This document shows positions 1-7,120 of a stretch of 64,000 nt of DNA, one piece after another. Every line of letters starts with the position of its first letter. Positions within the stretch are counted from its first letter, which is position 1. The notes below the pieces were generated by a model, which was not told the origin of the DNA, made no database searches, and worked only from the letters and a program-made list of their open reading frames with translations. A program made the position numbers and the translations under genes. The DNA is from Pseudomonas sp. NCCP-436 (lineage in GTDB: Bacteria > Pseudomonadota > Gammaproteobacteria > Pseudomonadales > Pseudomonadaceae). Location of the stretch: assembly GCF_019656335.1 (NCBI RefSeq), contig NZ_BPLZ01000006.1, positions 1 to 64,000 of the forward strand. Reading direction: 5' to 3'.

Positions 1-286
1 GCCCTCGGTTGGCAGCAAGGGCGACAGCTACGACAACGCATTGGCCGAAACCATCAATGGTCTGTACAAGGCCGAGCTGATTTACCGCCAGCCGTGGAAG
101 AGCCGCGAAGCTGTTGAGATGGCGACCCTGAAATGGGTGCACTGGTACAGCCACCAGCGGCTGTTGAGCTCAATCGGCTATATCCCGCCAGCGGAGGCTG
201 AGGCAAACTTCCACCAGCAACAAGCAGGTCAGGCCATGGCGGCCTGACTTAAACGAAACGGCCTCCACAAAAGCCGGGGCGATTCA
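1..286 (+). mobile_element. IS3-family insertion sequence, right end only
   Basis: Only the right-hand end of the element is inside the window. The end of a DDE transposase frame (to 247) is followed by a terminal inverted repeat at about 260-286. Read from the outside it begins TGAATCGCCCCGG and runs into GGAGGCC, a form typical of Pseudomonas IS3 elements, and the top strand ends in CA as IS3 ends do. The left end and any target duplication lie outside the window. Confidence 0.8.
2..247 (+). CDS. IS3-family transposase OrfB, C-terminal part (cut by window edge)
   Basis: The frame is open from the window edge and ends at TGA 245-247. The visible 81 residues hold the end of an rve/DDE integrase core: a GDSYDNALAE block containing the presumed catalytic glutamate, then a LYKAELIY helix, a WVHWYSHQRL segment and an IGYIPPAEAE tail, all typical of the OrfB (transposase) product of IS3 elements. 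It would catalyse strand transfer of the element. The upstream part, including the first two catalytic aspartates and any frameshift with OrfA, is not visible, so I cannot say whether the element is intact. It faces ilvH tail to tail, separated by a strong hairpin. Confidence 0.85.
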   Translation, partial: PSVGSKGDSYDNALAETINGLYKAELIYRQPWKSREAVEMATLKWVHWYSHQRLLSSIGYIPPAEAEANFHQQQAGQAMAA

Positions 287-477
287 CTTCCACCTGAAAA
301 GCCCGGCGATTCTGGTGATCGGTGAAGTAGCTGCGTATGCCAACAGCCATACATTCTGGCCTGCTAAAACTGCTGCAACCAACAATCACCACGGCGGGTA
401 GATTACGTCCCGGGACATGGTGTAGTTGAGATCCAGGCGAAGCCTCGTCAGGCGCAAGAGAAAGGTCGACGTAAAAC

Positions 478-508
478 GCCAACGCCCCGAACAAGTCGGG
501 GCGTTGGC
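478..508 (-). terminator. Rho-independent terminator of ilvIH
   Basis: A perfect 13-bp inverted repeat (478-490 with 496-508, loop of 5) lies 43 nt past the ilvH stop. On the minus strand it is followed by GTTTTA. The GC-rich stem also suits termination of transcripts arriving from the insertion-sequence side. The 191 nt between the IS end (286) and this hairpin hold no gene I can support. Confidence 0.8.
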
Positions 509-551
509 CATTTCTGACAACCTGAGTCTGTAGCCGGAGCGGCCGGCAGAA

Positions 552-1043
552 TCAGATACTCAGCACCTTGTCTCCCCGGGCAATGCCGGTGACACCGCTG
601 CGCACGGTTTCCAGAATGGAGGCCGTACCGATGGCTTGCAGGAAGCTGTCCAGCTTGTCACTGGTGCCGGTAAGCTGCACGGTGTAGACGCTACTGGTCA
701 CATCCACGATCTGGCCGCGGAAGATGTCGGTAGTGCGCTTGACCTCGGCACGCTGGGCGCCGGTGGCCTTGATCTTCACCAGCATCAGTTCACGCTCGAT
801 ATGCGCGCTCTCCGACAGGTTGACCAGCTTGACCACCTCGACCAATTTGTTGAGGTTCTTGGTGATCTGCTCGATCACTTCGTCCTGCCCAATAGTAGTC
901 AGGGTCAGGCGCGATAGCGTCGGATCCTCGGTGGGAGCCACGGTGAGACTTTCGATGTTGTAGTTGCGCTGGGAGAACAGACCGACCACGCGGGACAGTG
1001 CGCCCGGCTCGTTTTCCAGCAGCAGGGAAATGATGTGTCGCAT
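552..1043 (-). CDS. ilvH: Acetolactate synthase small (regulatory) subunit
   Basis: Regulatory subunit of acetohydroxyacid synthase III, which makes 2-acetolactate or 2-aceto-2-hydroxybutyrate from pyruvate in branched-chain amino acid synthesis. The 163 residues match the family length. An ACT domain fills about residues 2-77 (start MRHIISLLLENEPGALSR, with a GALSRVVGLFSQRNYNIESL segment); this fold binds valine for feedback inhibition in characterised homologues. The C-terminal half is the usual second ACT-like domain. The ATG (1041-1043) directly follows the ilvI stop TAA (1044-1046), so the two are almost certainly translationally coupled in one operon. A strong terminator follows. The ilvC that usually comes next in Pseudomonas is not seen. 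Confidence 0.97.
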   Translation of the reverse strand: MRHIISLLLENEPGALSRVVGLFSQRNYNIESLTVAPTEDPTLSRLTLTTIGQDEVIEQITKNLNKLVEVVKLVNLSESAHIERELMLVKIKATGAQRAEVKRTTDIFRGQIVDVTSSVYTVQLTGTSDKLDSFLQAIGTASILETVRSGVTGIARGDKVLSI

Positions 1044-2768
1044 TTAGGTCCGCTCCGTCTTGCTCAGCCACATGTCACGCATCGCACCGTCCCTGATCTG
1101 CATCGGGTAGACGTGCTCGCTGGAGTCCACCGCGATGTCGAGGAATACCAGACGATCCTTCATCGCGAAGGCCTCTTCCATCTTCGGTTTGAGATCCTTC
1201 AGCTCGGTGATGCGCATGCCGACGTGGCCATAGGCCTCAGCCAGCTTGACGAAATCAGGCAGCGACTCCATGTAGGAATGCGAGTAGCGGCTGTTGTACT
1301 GCATGTCCTGCCACTGACGAACCATGCCCAGTGCGCCGTTGTTCAGGTTGACGATCTTCACCGGCAGGTCGTACTGCAGACAGGTCGACATTTCCTGAAT
1401 ATTCATCTGAATGCTGCCCTCACCGGTCACGCATGCCACATCGGCGTCCGGGAAGTTCAGCTTGATGCCCATCGCAGCGGGGAAACCGAAACCCATGGTG
1501 CCCAGGCCTCCGGAGTTGATCCAGCGATTGGGCTTGTTGAATTTGTAGTACTGCGCCGCGAACATCTGGTGCTGGCCGACATCGGAAGTGATGTAGGCAT
1601 CGCCCCTGGTCACTTCACACAGGGTCTCGATAACAGTCTGCGGCTTGATGATCGAACCATCGCCCTCGTTATAGGGGAACAGGCGACCACCACCGCGCCA
1701 CTCATCAATCTGCTTCCACCAGCTGGCCACGCTGTCCTTATTTGGAGCCTGACCAATTTCCTTAAGAATGGCGACCATCTCGGTCAGCACGCTATCGACC
1801 GGGCCAACAATCGGGATGTCGGCCTTGATGGTCTTGGAGATCGAGGCAGGGTCGATATCGACGTGGATGATCTTGGCATTCGGGCAGAACTTGGCCGCGC
1901 CATTGATCACGCGGTCATCGAAACGCGCACCAACAGCCAGGATCACGTCGGCATGGTGCATCGCCAGGTTGGCGGTGTAACTGCCGTGCATACCGAGCAT
2001 GCCGAGGAACTGGCGATCGGTTCCCGGATAGCCGCCAAGGCCCATCAGCGTATTGGTCACCGGCAGATTGAGCATCTGCGCCAGCTCGGTCAGCGGTGCC
2101 GAGGCATTGCCCATGATCACGCCGCCGCCGGAATACAGAACCGGACGCTTGGCCGACAGCAACATCTCTGCCGCTTTGCGGATTTGCCCGGAATGGCCAC
2201 GTACGGCCGGGCTATAGGAACGCAGTTTGACCTTTTTCGGATAGACGTATTCGAACTTCTGGGTCGGGTCACCCATGTCCTTGGGAATGTCAACCACCAC
2301 CGGACCGGGGCGACCAGACTCGGCAAGATAGAAGGCTTTCTTCAGCACCTCGGGAATTTCCGACGGGTGCTTGATGATGAAACTATGCTTCACGATGGGG
2401 CGGGAAATGCCGACCATGTCGGTTTCCTGGAAGGCGTCGGTGCCCACCATGCCGCTCGGCACCTGACCAGAAATCACCACCATCGGAATCGAGTCCATAT
2501 AGGCAGTGGCGATACCGGTAATGGCGTTGGTAGCTCCCGGACCGGAGGTAACCAGCACGACGCCGGCCTTGCCGGTCGCACGCGCATAGCCATCGGCCAT
2601 GTGAGTGGCTGCCTGCTCGTGACGAACCAGGATATGCGTTACCGCCGGCTCCTTGAACAGGGCATCGTAGATATGCAGGAGAGCACCGCCCGGGTACCCG
2701 TAGATGTACTTCACGCCTTCGTCTCGCAGGAAGCGGACGACCATTTCAGCGCCGGATAAAAGCTCCAC
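1044..2768 (-). CDS. ilvI: Acetolactate synthase large (catalytic) subunit
   Basis: Thiamine-diphosphate enzyme that condenses two pyruvates, or pyruvate with 2-oxobutyrate, in valine, leucine and isoleucine synthesis. The 574 residues are full length. Visible are the N-terminal TPP-binding region with the catalytic glutamate in [16 protein letters not shown], the central FAD-binding domain with [10 protein letters not shown], and the C-terminal TPP domain with a [11 protein letters not shown] metal motif. I chose GTG 2766-2768 ([10 protein letters not shown]) because AGAGGTGA lies about 6 nt upstream and Pseudomonas homologues start there as I recall. An in-frame GTG at 2775-2777 overlaps that Shine-Dalgarno and would add three residues. 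Transcription probably starts near 3023, giving a leader of about 255 nt. Confidence 0.96.
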   Translation of the reverse strand: MELLSGAEMVVRFLRDEGVKYIYGYPGGALLHIYDALFKEPAVTHILVRHEQAATHMADGYARATGKAGVVLVTSGPGATNAITGIATAYMDSIPMVVISGQVPSGMVGTDAFQETDMVGISRPIVKHSFIIKHPSEIPEVLKKAFYLAESGRPGPVVVDIPKDMGDPTQKFEYVYPKKVKLRSYSPAVRGHSGQIRKAAEMLLSAKRPVLYSGGGVIMGNASAPLTELAQMLNLPVTNTLMGLGGYPGTDRQFLGMLGMHGSYTANLAMHHADVILAVGARFDDRVINGAAKFCPNAKIIHVDIDPASISKTIKADIPIVGPVDSVLTEMVAILKEIGQAPNKDSVASWWKQIDEWRGGGRLFPYNEGDGSIIKPQTVIETLCEVTRGDAYITSDVGQHQMFAAQYYKFNKPNRWINSGGLGTMGFGFPAAMGIKLNFPDADVACVTGEGSIQMNIQEMSTCLQYDLPVKIVNLNNGALGMVRQWQDMQYNSRYSHSYMESLPDFVKLAEAYGHVGMRITELKDLKPKMEEAFAMKDRLVFLDIAVDSSEHVYPMQIRDGAMRDMWLSKTERT

Positions 2769-3029
2769 GTTGTTCACCTCTTAAACGCCAGAATGCCACC
2801 CGCAACGGGCAGCCCTATGTAGGTTCTTACTGTCAGCAGACACACACGAGGATGATCGTGGATTCGGAACATCAGCTTGACGAGTAACGGAGCAGCCCAT
2901 GGTCTTGCGGGGCTGACCCTCCCAGCGCGAGGTAACGCGTTGCGGGTGTCGCGGTGCGGCGCGGGTAGCGCCTTTTTCCCCCGAGCTGAAGGACGCTTGC
3001 GGCGGACTCCACTACGGAGGAAGGGGTGA
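2769..3029 (-). promoter_or_regulatory. ilvIH untranslated leader
   Basis: The 403-nt gap between ilvI and the next gene holds the ilvI promoter and this leader. Inside it, on the minus strand, is a 32-codon ATG frame (2774-2872) in which 10 residues are Leu, Ile or Val and whose TGA overlaps the alternative GTG of ilvI. It has no convincing Shine-Dalgarno, and no terminator hairpin with a U-run lies between it and ilvI, so classical attenuation is not supported. A short GGCGC/GCGCC hairpin followed by five T is present on the opposite strand (2958-2977). Confidence 0.4.
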
Positions 3030-3058
3030 ATTGTTCGACTTCGGGGAGTTCAAGTCAA
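3030..3058 (-). promoter_or_regulatory. Sigma-70-type promoter for ilvIH
   Basis: On the minus strand TTGACT (3058-3053) and AACAAT (3035-3030) are separated by exactly 17 nt. The -35 matches 5 of 6 consensus bases and the -10 is moderate. Predicted start is near 3023. It is the best promoter between ilvI and the divergent DUF4124 gene. Confidence 0.55.
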
Positions 3059-3171
3059 GAGATGCTTAGCCTAATCTTCACGTCTCTGCTGTGACGCAGC
3101 TCAGGATGACGAGCGCCGGCTTTTGGTTATAGTAACCGCCAGCACCGCAGCTCTCGATTTAAGGAAACCGC

Positions 3172-3606
3172 ATGCGCCACATGATTCTCACTGGCACCCT
3201 GATGCTTGCCCTGAGCACGACGGCCATGGCCGGACAGATCTACAAGTGGGTGGACGAGCAAGGCGTAACTCACTTTGGCGCACAGCCTCCACAAGGTCAG
3301 CAGGCAACCACGGTAAATCCATCCATACCAGCCCCCCGCCCTACGACCAGCGAGCCGGCACCAAGCAACGAAGAGCCGCTCGACCCCGAGCAGGCGGCCA
3401 TCGATAAAAAGGTCAAGGAGCAAGTAGCTGCAGAGGAAGCCGAGCGTAAGCAGTTCTGCGAGAACGCCCGCACCAACCTGGCTCAGCTGGAGAACAACCC
3501 GCGCCTACGCATTGAGGAGGAAGGCGAAGTTCGTCGCATCGACGAGAATGAGCGTCAGCAGCGCATCGCCGACCTGAAGAAGTCCATCGCGGAACACTGC
3601 AACTGA
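3172..3606 (+). CDS. DUF4124 domain-containing periplasmic protein
   Basis: A 144-residue exported protein of unknown function. Residues 1-21 form a signal peptide ending AMA before GQIYKWVDEQGVTHFGAQPP, the diagnostic DUF4124 motif, where a short beta-hairpin is expected. A Pro/Ala-rich linker (about 50-75) and a highly charged, probably helical C-terminal half with two cysteines (in FCENA and EHCN) follow. AAGGAA about 6 nt upstream supports the ATG at 3172; a second ATG at 3181 is possible. It diverges from ilvIH and converges with the mrcB cluster. DUF4124 proteins are common in Pseudomonas envelopes, but I know of no assigned reaction. Confidence 0.85.
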   Translation: MRHMILTGTLMLALSTTAMAGQIYKWVDEQGVTHFGAQPPQGQQATTVNPSIPAPRPTTSEPAPSNEEPLDPEQAAIDKKVKEQVAAEEAERKQFCENARTNLAQLENNPRLRIEEEGEVRRIDENERQQRIADLKKSIAEHCN

Positions 3607-3614
3607 TACAGCCT

Positions 3615-3637
3615 GCGTACGTCCTCAGGACGTACGC
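3615..3637. terminator. Symmetric hairpin between convergent genes
   Basis: A perfect 10-bp inverted repeat with a 3-nt loop separates the DUF4124 gene from the convergent yqcC. The loop TCA is itself the yqcC stop codon read on the other strand. Neither side has a U-run, so it may act as a 3'-end stabiliser or a weak bidirectional terminator. Confidence 0.5.
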
Positions 3638-3954
3638 GTGATCAACCGGTCAAATTCGCCCAGCAGCGCCTGCAGCCGCTGCGTCAGGCCTGGCTGTTCG
3701 CGGTACACCACCTCGGCCATGGCCTGAATCCCCGAAACCGGCGGCAGCGGCGCAGCGCTTTCCAGCAGTTGCTTCATACGTGGCAGAAATATCCACTGCA
3801 GCCACTGCTCAAAAGTCAGAGTATCGATACAGAACGGCTCGCGACTGGCCAGCGCCTCGGCACTCGGCGCCTCCTCCTGCCACCAGCCCAGCATGCGCAG
3901 CTCACGCTCGATCAGCAGCAACTGCTCAGCCACCTGCCCACTGCGCTCATCCAT
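3625..3954 (-). CDS. YqcC family protein
   Basis: A 109-residue cytosolic protein of the YqcC (DUF446) family, whose function is unknown to me. It is a helical domain with the family segments LLIERELRMLGWW, a conserved FCIDTLTFEQWLQWIFLPRM core and a Pro-containing PLPPVSGIQAMAE stretch. In enterobacteria yqcC sits beside the truC pseudouridine synthase gene. Here it is the last gene of the mrcB cluster, and its ATG (3952-3954) overlaps the stop of the TPR lipoprotein gene by one base, indicating translational coupling. Confidence 0.85.
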   Translation of the reverse strand: MDERSGQVAEQLLLIERELRMLGWWQEEAPSAEALASREPFCIDTLTFEQWLQWIFLPRMKQLLESAAPLPPVSGIQAMAEVVYREQPGLTQRLQALLGEFDRLITRTS

Positions 3955-4649
3955 TACAGACTGACCCTGGCACGCTCACGGGCCTGCGCAGCACCAGACG
4001 GATCCCCCTGCCGCTCGCGGGCCTGAGCGATGAGGTTCCACAAGCTAGCCTGCAAAGCCGGACGACCGCTAGAGTAGGTCAGTCCACGTCGGGCCAGTTG
4101 TTCGGCCTGCGCGGCATCGCCCTGGGCCAAGCGCACCTCGGCCAGGCGGTAGAGCACCTGCGGCTCGCGCGGCGCAATGCGCTGAGCACGTTCGAGACTG
4201 GACGCCGCACCATTGAGGTCACCGCCGCCCTGCTGCTGCTGCGCGGTAGTCAGCAGCGCCAGCACCGGCCCGTCCAGTTGCTCATCGGCTGCCAACGCAC
4301 CGGAGAGCGGAATTCCGCTGGGCATGGCAGGTTGTTGCGCGCCCAAAACATCCTGCGACATCTGTGCGGGCGGGTCGAAAGTCAGGCCGCTACTGCTGTC
4401 CAACGGTTGCGGATCGGTCTGCAGTGGGCTGGAAACCACTCCCTGCGGCACCATCACCACCACCCCCGTGTCTTCTTCGATGCGTTGCGGCGCGGCAGCC
4501 GGGGCAGGCGCTAGTGCCGGGCCGGATGCACCGGGAGAAAGCGGAGTACCGGCATCAATAACCGGGATCGCCCCCTGCGGAACCGTGGTACATCCCCCCA
4601 GAACCGCCGTTGCCAGCAGGCTGGCAAACCACTTCTTGTTCACATCCAA
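3954..4649 (-). CDS. TPR-containing lipoprotein
   Basis: A 231-residue predicted lipoprotein. A signal peptide ends in the lipobox LGGC (Cys20), so the mature protein should be anchored by lipid. A Pro/Ala/Gly-rich linker to about residue 60 is followed by a region with tetratricopeptide character at about 120-225, with A/L-rich paired helices such as LNGAASSLERAQRIAPREPQVLYRLAEVRLAQGD (shown here as a position guide, residues about 143-176). It lies between mrcB (37-nt gap) and yqcC (1-nt overlap). That placement suggests a role with the PBP1b peptidoglycan synthase; in other gammaproteobacteria PBP1b has a dedicated outer-membrane lipoprotein activator (LpoB, or the TPR protein LpoP in Pseudomonas). 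I infer an LpoP-type activator but cannot prove it. Confidence 0.8.
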   Translation of the reverse strand: MDVNKKWFASLLATAVLGGCTTVPQGAIPVIDAGTPLSPGASGPALAPAPAAAPQRIEEDTGVVVMVPQGVVSSPLQTDPQPLDSSSGLTFDPPAQMSQDVLGAQQPAMPSGIPLSGALAADEQLDGPVLALLTTAQQQQGGGDLNGAASSLERAQRIAPREPQVLYRLAEVRLAQGDAAQAEQLARRGLTYSSGRPALQASLWNLIAQARERQGDPSGAAQARERARVSL

Positions 4650-4686
4650 TCCTCTTCAGGTCACACCGGGCCGCACGACCCGGCTT

Positions 4687-7005
4687 TCATTCCAACCAGC
4701 CGCGCACCCAGTCCATCACCGATTCAACCGGTGCCTGAATACCGCAGGCAGGACCGGGAGCCGGCTCGCTGCCGCGAATATAAGGCATCTGCACCGCATT
4801 CGGGCAGCCGGAGGCCGATCCCAAACCGCTCTGCCGATCGATCCAGGCCAGAGTCACATTGTCCGGCTGTGGCATCTGCAGTGGCTGCGGATCGGCCTTG
4901 CGCATAAAGCCGGCCCATACCTGCAGGGCACCGGTCGCCCCGGTCAGCGGCGTCGGCCCGTTGTCATCGCGTCCAAGCCAGACAACGGCCAGCAGATCCT
5001 GGCTGAAACCGGCAAACCAGCTATCGCGCGAATCGTTGCTGGTTCCGGTCTTGCCAGCCAGGCTCAGCGAGGCTGGCAACTGGTTGTAAACCGAGCGGCC
5101 GGTACCCTCGCGCATAGTCCGCTGCATGGCGTTCTGCACTAGGTAGATGGCTCCCGGGTCGAAACGCTGCTGGATCTGGAACGGATAGCGCCCGAGCGGC
5201 TGACCGTCGGCGGTCAGCACACTGCGAATGCCACGCAGCGGCGTATTGAAACCGCCGTTGGCCAGCGTCTGGTACATGCCCGCTACTTCCATCGGTGTCA
5301 GCGCACCGGCACCAAGCAGCATCGACGGATAGGCCGGCCACTTGCGCTCCACCCCCAACCGCTCAAGTGTCTTGAGCACCTCAGGCACGCCAATCGCCAA
5401 ACCAAGCCTGGCCGTGGAAAGGTTGTAGGACTGAGCCAGGCCCTGGTACAGGTAAATGGTGCCGTGAGCTTTGCGGTCATAGTTTTGTGGCGTCCATACC
5501 TGACCGTCCTTCCCCTTGATGGAAAAGGGCTCATCCTTCAACCAACTGGTCAGGGTGTACTGGCTCGGCCTCTCCAGCGCGGCCAGATAAACTGCCGGTT
5601 TGATCAGCGAGCCGATTGGTCGCAGCGCATCCACCGCCCGGTTAAAACCGGCAAAGCGTGGCTGGCGACTGCCGATCAGCGCTTGGATCTCGCCCGTTTC
5701 CGGGTTGGTAACCACCATTGCGGCCTGCACCTCGTCCACTCCCTTGCGCCCTTCCAGACGCTTGAGGGTCTCGGCCAGTGCCTCTTCAGCCTTGAGCTGG
5801 AGAACCGGGTCCAGGCTGGTGAAGATGCGCAGCCCCTCCTCGGTCAGATCCTGCTCCCGGTAGTCCTCGCGCAACTGACGCTTGACCAGATCAAGAAACG
5901 CCGGGAAAGAGCTGTCAGCCATACTGCCGCGCGTGGTGATGCCCAACGGCTTCTGTTTGGCCGCAGCAGCCTCTTCAGGCGTAATCGAGCCTTGCTCGGC
6001 CAGCAGATCCAGTACCAGATTGCGCCGCGCCATGGCGCGTTCAGGATTGCGACGCGGATTGTAGTAGGTCGGCCCCTTGACCATTCCTACCAGCAAGGCC
6101 ACCTGATCGAGCTTCAGTTCGGAAACCGGCTGACTGAAGAAATACTGACTGGCAAGGCCAAAACCGTGAACCGCGCGCTGACCATCCTGACCAAGGAACA
6201 CTTCATTAAGGTAGGCCTCAAGAATTTCCTGCTTGTCGTAGTGCAGCTCCAGCAACACCGCCATCATGGCTTCGGTGAGTTTGCGCAGCAGCGTACGCTC
6301 GTTGGTCAGGTAGAAATTCTTCACCAATTGCTGGGTCAGGGTACTGCCACCCTGTACCAGGCGCCCGGAAGAGGCGTTTATCCAGAGCGCCCGGGCAATG
6401 CCCTTGGGTGAAACCCCGAAGTGATCGAAAAAATCGCGATCTTCCACCGCCACCAGTGCGTCTATCAGATATGCCGGCACCTGATCCAGCTTGATCAGAA
6501 TGCGATCCTCCTGGTGCGCTGGATACAGACCACCAATCAGCAAGGGCTCCAGACGGGCCACCGCCAGATCGCGGCCATCAGCCTGGCTCAGGCCTGCCAC
6601 GTAGTCGCCGGAAAATCGCACTCGAACCCGCTGTGCCGGCTCGCCCCCCTCGTAGAACTGAAAACCGCGGCTGTGCAGCTCTACCTGATTGCCGGATACC
6701 GAAACACCTCCCGGCCCGCTCACGGCACTCTCGCGGCGATACCCCAGGGCATCGAGTTCACGCAAGAAGTCACCCTTGTCCAGCTTCTGGCCAACGAACA
6801 ATTCCAGCGGACGGGCGTAAACCTTGGCCGGCACAGTCCAGCGCTTGCCGGAGAACTTCTCCTGCACGACCGCGTCGAGATAGATGGCGAAGCCAGCCAG
6901 AACCACCAGGCCGACCAGAGCGAGCTTGCCGCCCCAGACGATCCATGGGCGAACACCGGATGAGCGAGGTTTCTTGCTTGAGCGAGAGGAGCGTTGTCGA
7001 GTCAT
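4687..7005 (-). CDS. mrcB: Penicillin-binding protein 1b, bifunctional peptidoglycan synthase
   Basis: A 772-residue class A PBP that polymerises and cross-links peptidoglycan from lipid II at the inner membrane. A basic cytoplasmic tail precedes one membrane segment (about 25-45), then a UvrB-2-like regulatory domain. The glycosyltransferase domain carries EDRDFFDHFGV (the catalytic Glu motif) and GGSTLTQQLVKN. The transpeptidase domain has the S-x-x-K motif GSLIKP, an SYN motif (QSYNLSTARLG) and KTGTSND. Together these place it in the PBP1b family at its usual length. It heads a minus-strand cluster with the TPR lipoprotein and yqcC, and diverges from the kinase gene at 7121. Confidence 0.96.
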   Translation of the reverse strand: MTRQRSSRSSKKPRSSGVRPWIVWGGKLALVGLVVLAGFAIYLDAVVQEKFSGKRWTVPAKVYARPLELFVGQKLDKGDFLRELDALGYRRESAVSGPGGVSVSGNQVELHSRGFQFYEGGEPAQRVRVRFSGDYVAGLSQADGRDLAVARLEPLLIGGLYPAHQEDRILIKLDQVPAYLIDALVAVEDRDFFDHFGVSPKGIARALWINASSGRLVQGGSTLTQQLVKNFYLTNERTLLRKLTEAMMAVLLELHYDKQEILEAYLNEVFLGQDGQRAVHGFGLASQYFFSQPVSELKLDQVALLVGMVKGPTYYNPRRNPERAMARRNLVLDLLAEQGSITPEEAAAAKQKPLGITTRGSMADSSFPAFLDLVKRQLREDYREQDLTEEGLRIFTSLDPVLQLKAEEALAETLKRLEGRKGVDEVQAAMVVTNPETGEIQALIGSRQPRFAGFNRAVDALRPIGSLIKPAVYLAALERPSQYTLTSWLKDEPFSIKGKDGQVWTPQNYDRKAHGTIYLYQGLAQSYNLSTARLGLAIGVPEVLKTLERLGVERKWPAYPSMLLGAGALTPMEVAGMYQTLANGGFNTPLRGIRSVLTADGQPLGRYPFQIQQRFDPGAIYLVQNAMQRTMREGTGRSVYNQLPASLSLAGKTGTSNDSRDSWFAGFSQDLLAVVWLGRDDNGPTPLTGATGALQVWAGFMRKADPQPLQMPQPDNVTLAWIDRQSGLGSASGCPNAVQMPYIRGSEPAPGPACGIQAPVESVMDWVRGWLE

Positions 7006-7120
7006 GGGCGAATTATACGCACTTTGAAATGAGGGTCGGCAGCGCCGCCCGAAAGGTTTGCACAGAGGCTCACAGCAGCCATAATGCCGAGTTCGAACAG
7101 TCCCAGCACAAGGATCGCAC

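Noticed and set aside
249-494. Open 81-codon frame on the minus strand across the IS end
   Set aside because: It begins inside the ilvIH terminator stem, has no ribosome site and its product resembles nothing I recognise; it runs into the IS repeat.
1035-2759. Very long open frame on the plus strand antisense to ilvI
   Set aside because: It is a shadow of ilvI in GC-rich DNA; the product is rich in His/Arg, with no domain, and the ilvI motifs are unmistakable on the other strand.
2958-2977. GGCGC/GCGCC hairpin followed by five T on the plus strand upstream of DUF4124
   Set aside because: A terminator-like shape, but with a stem of only 5 bp and no promoter or gene upstream on that strand; a small RNA is possible but unsupported.
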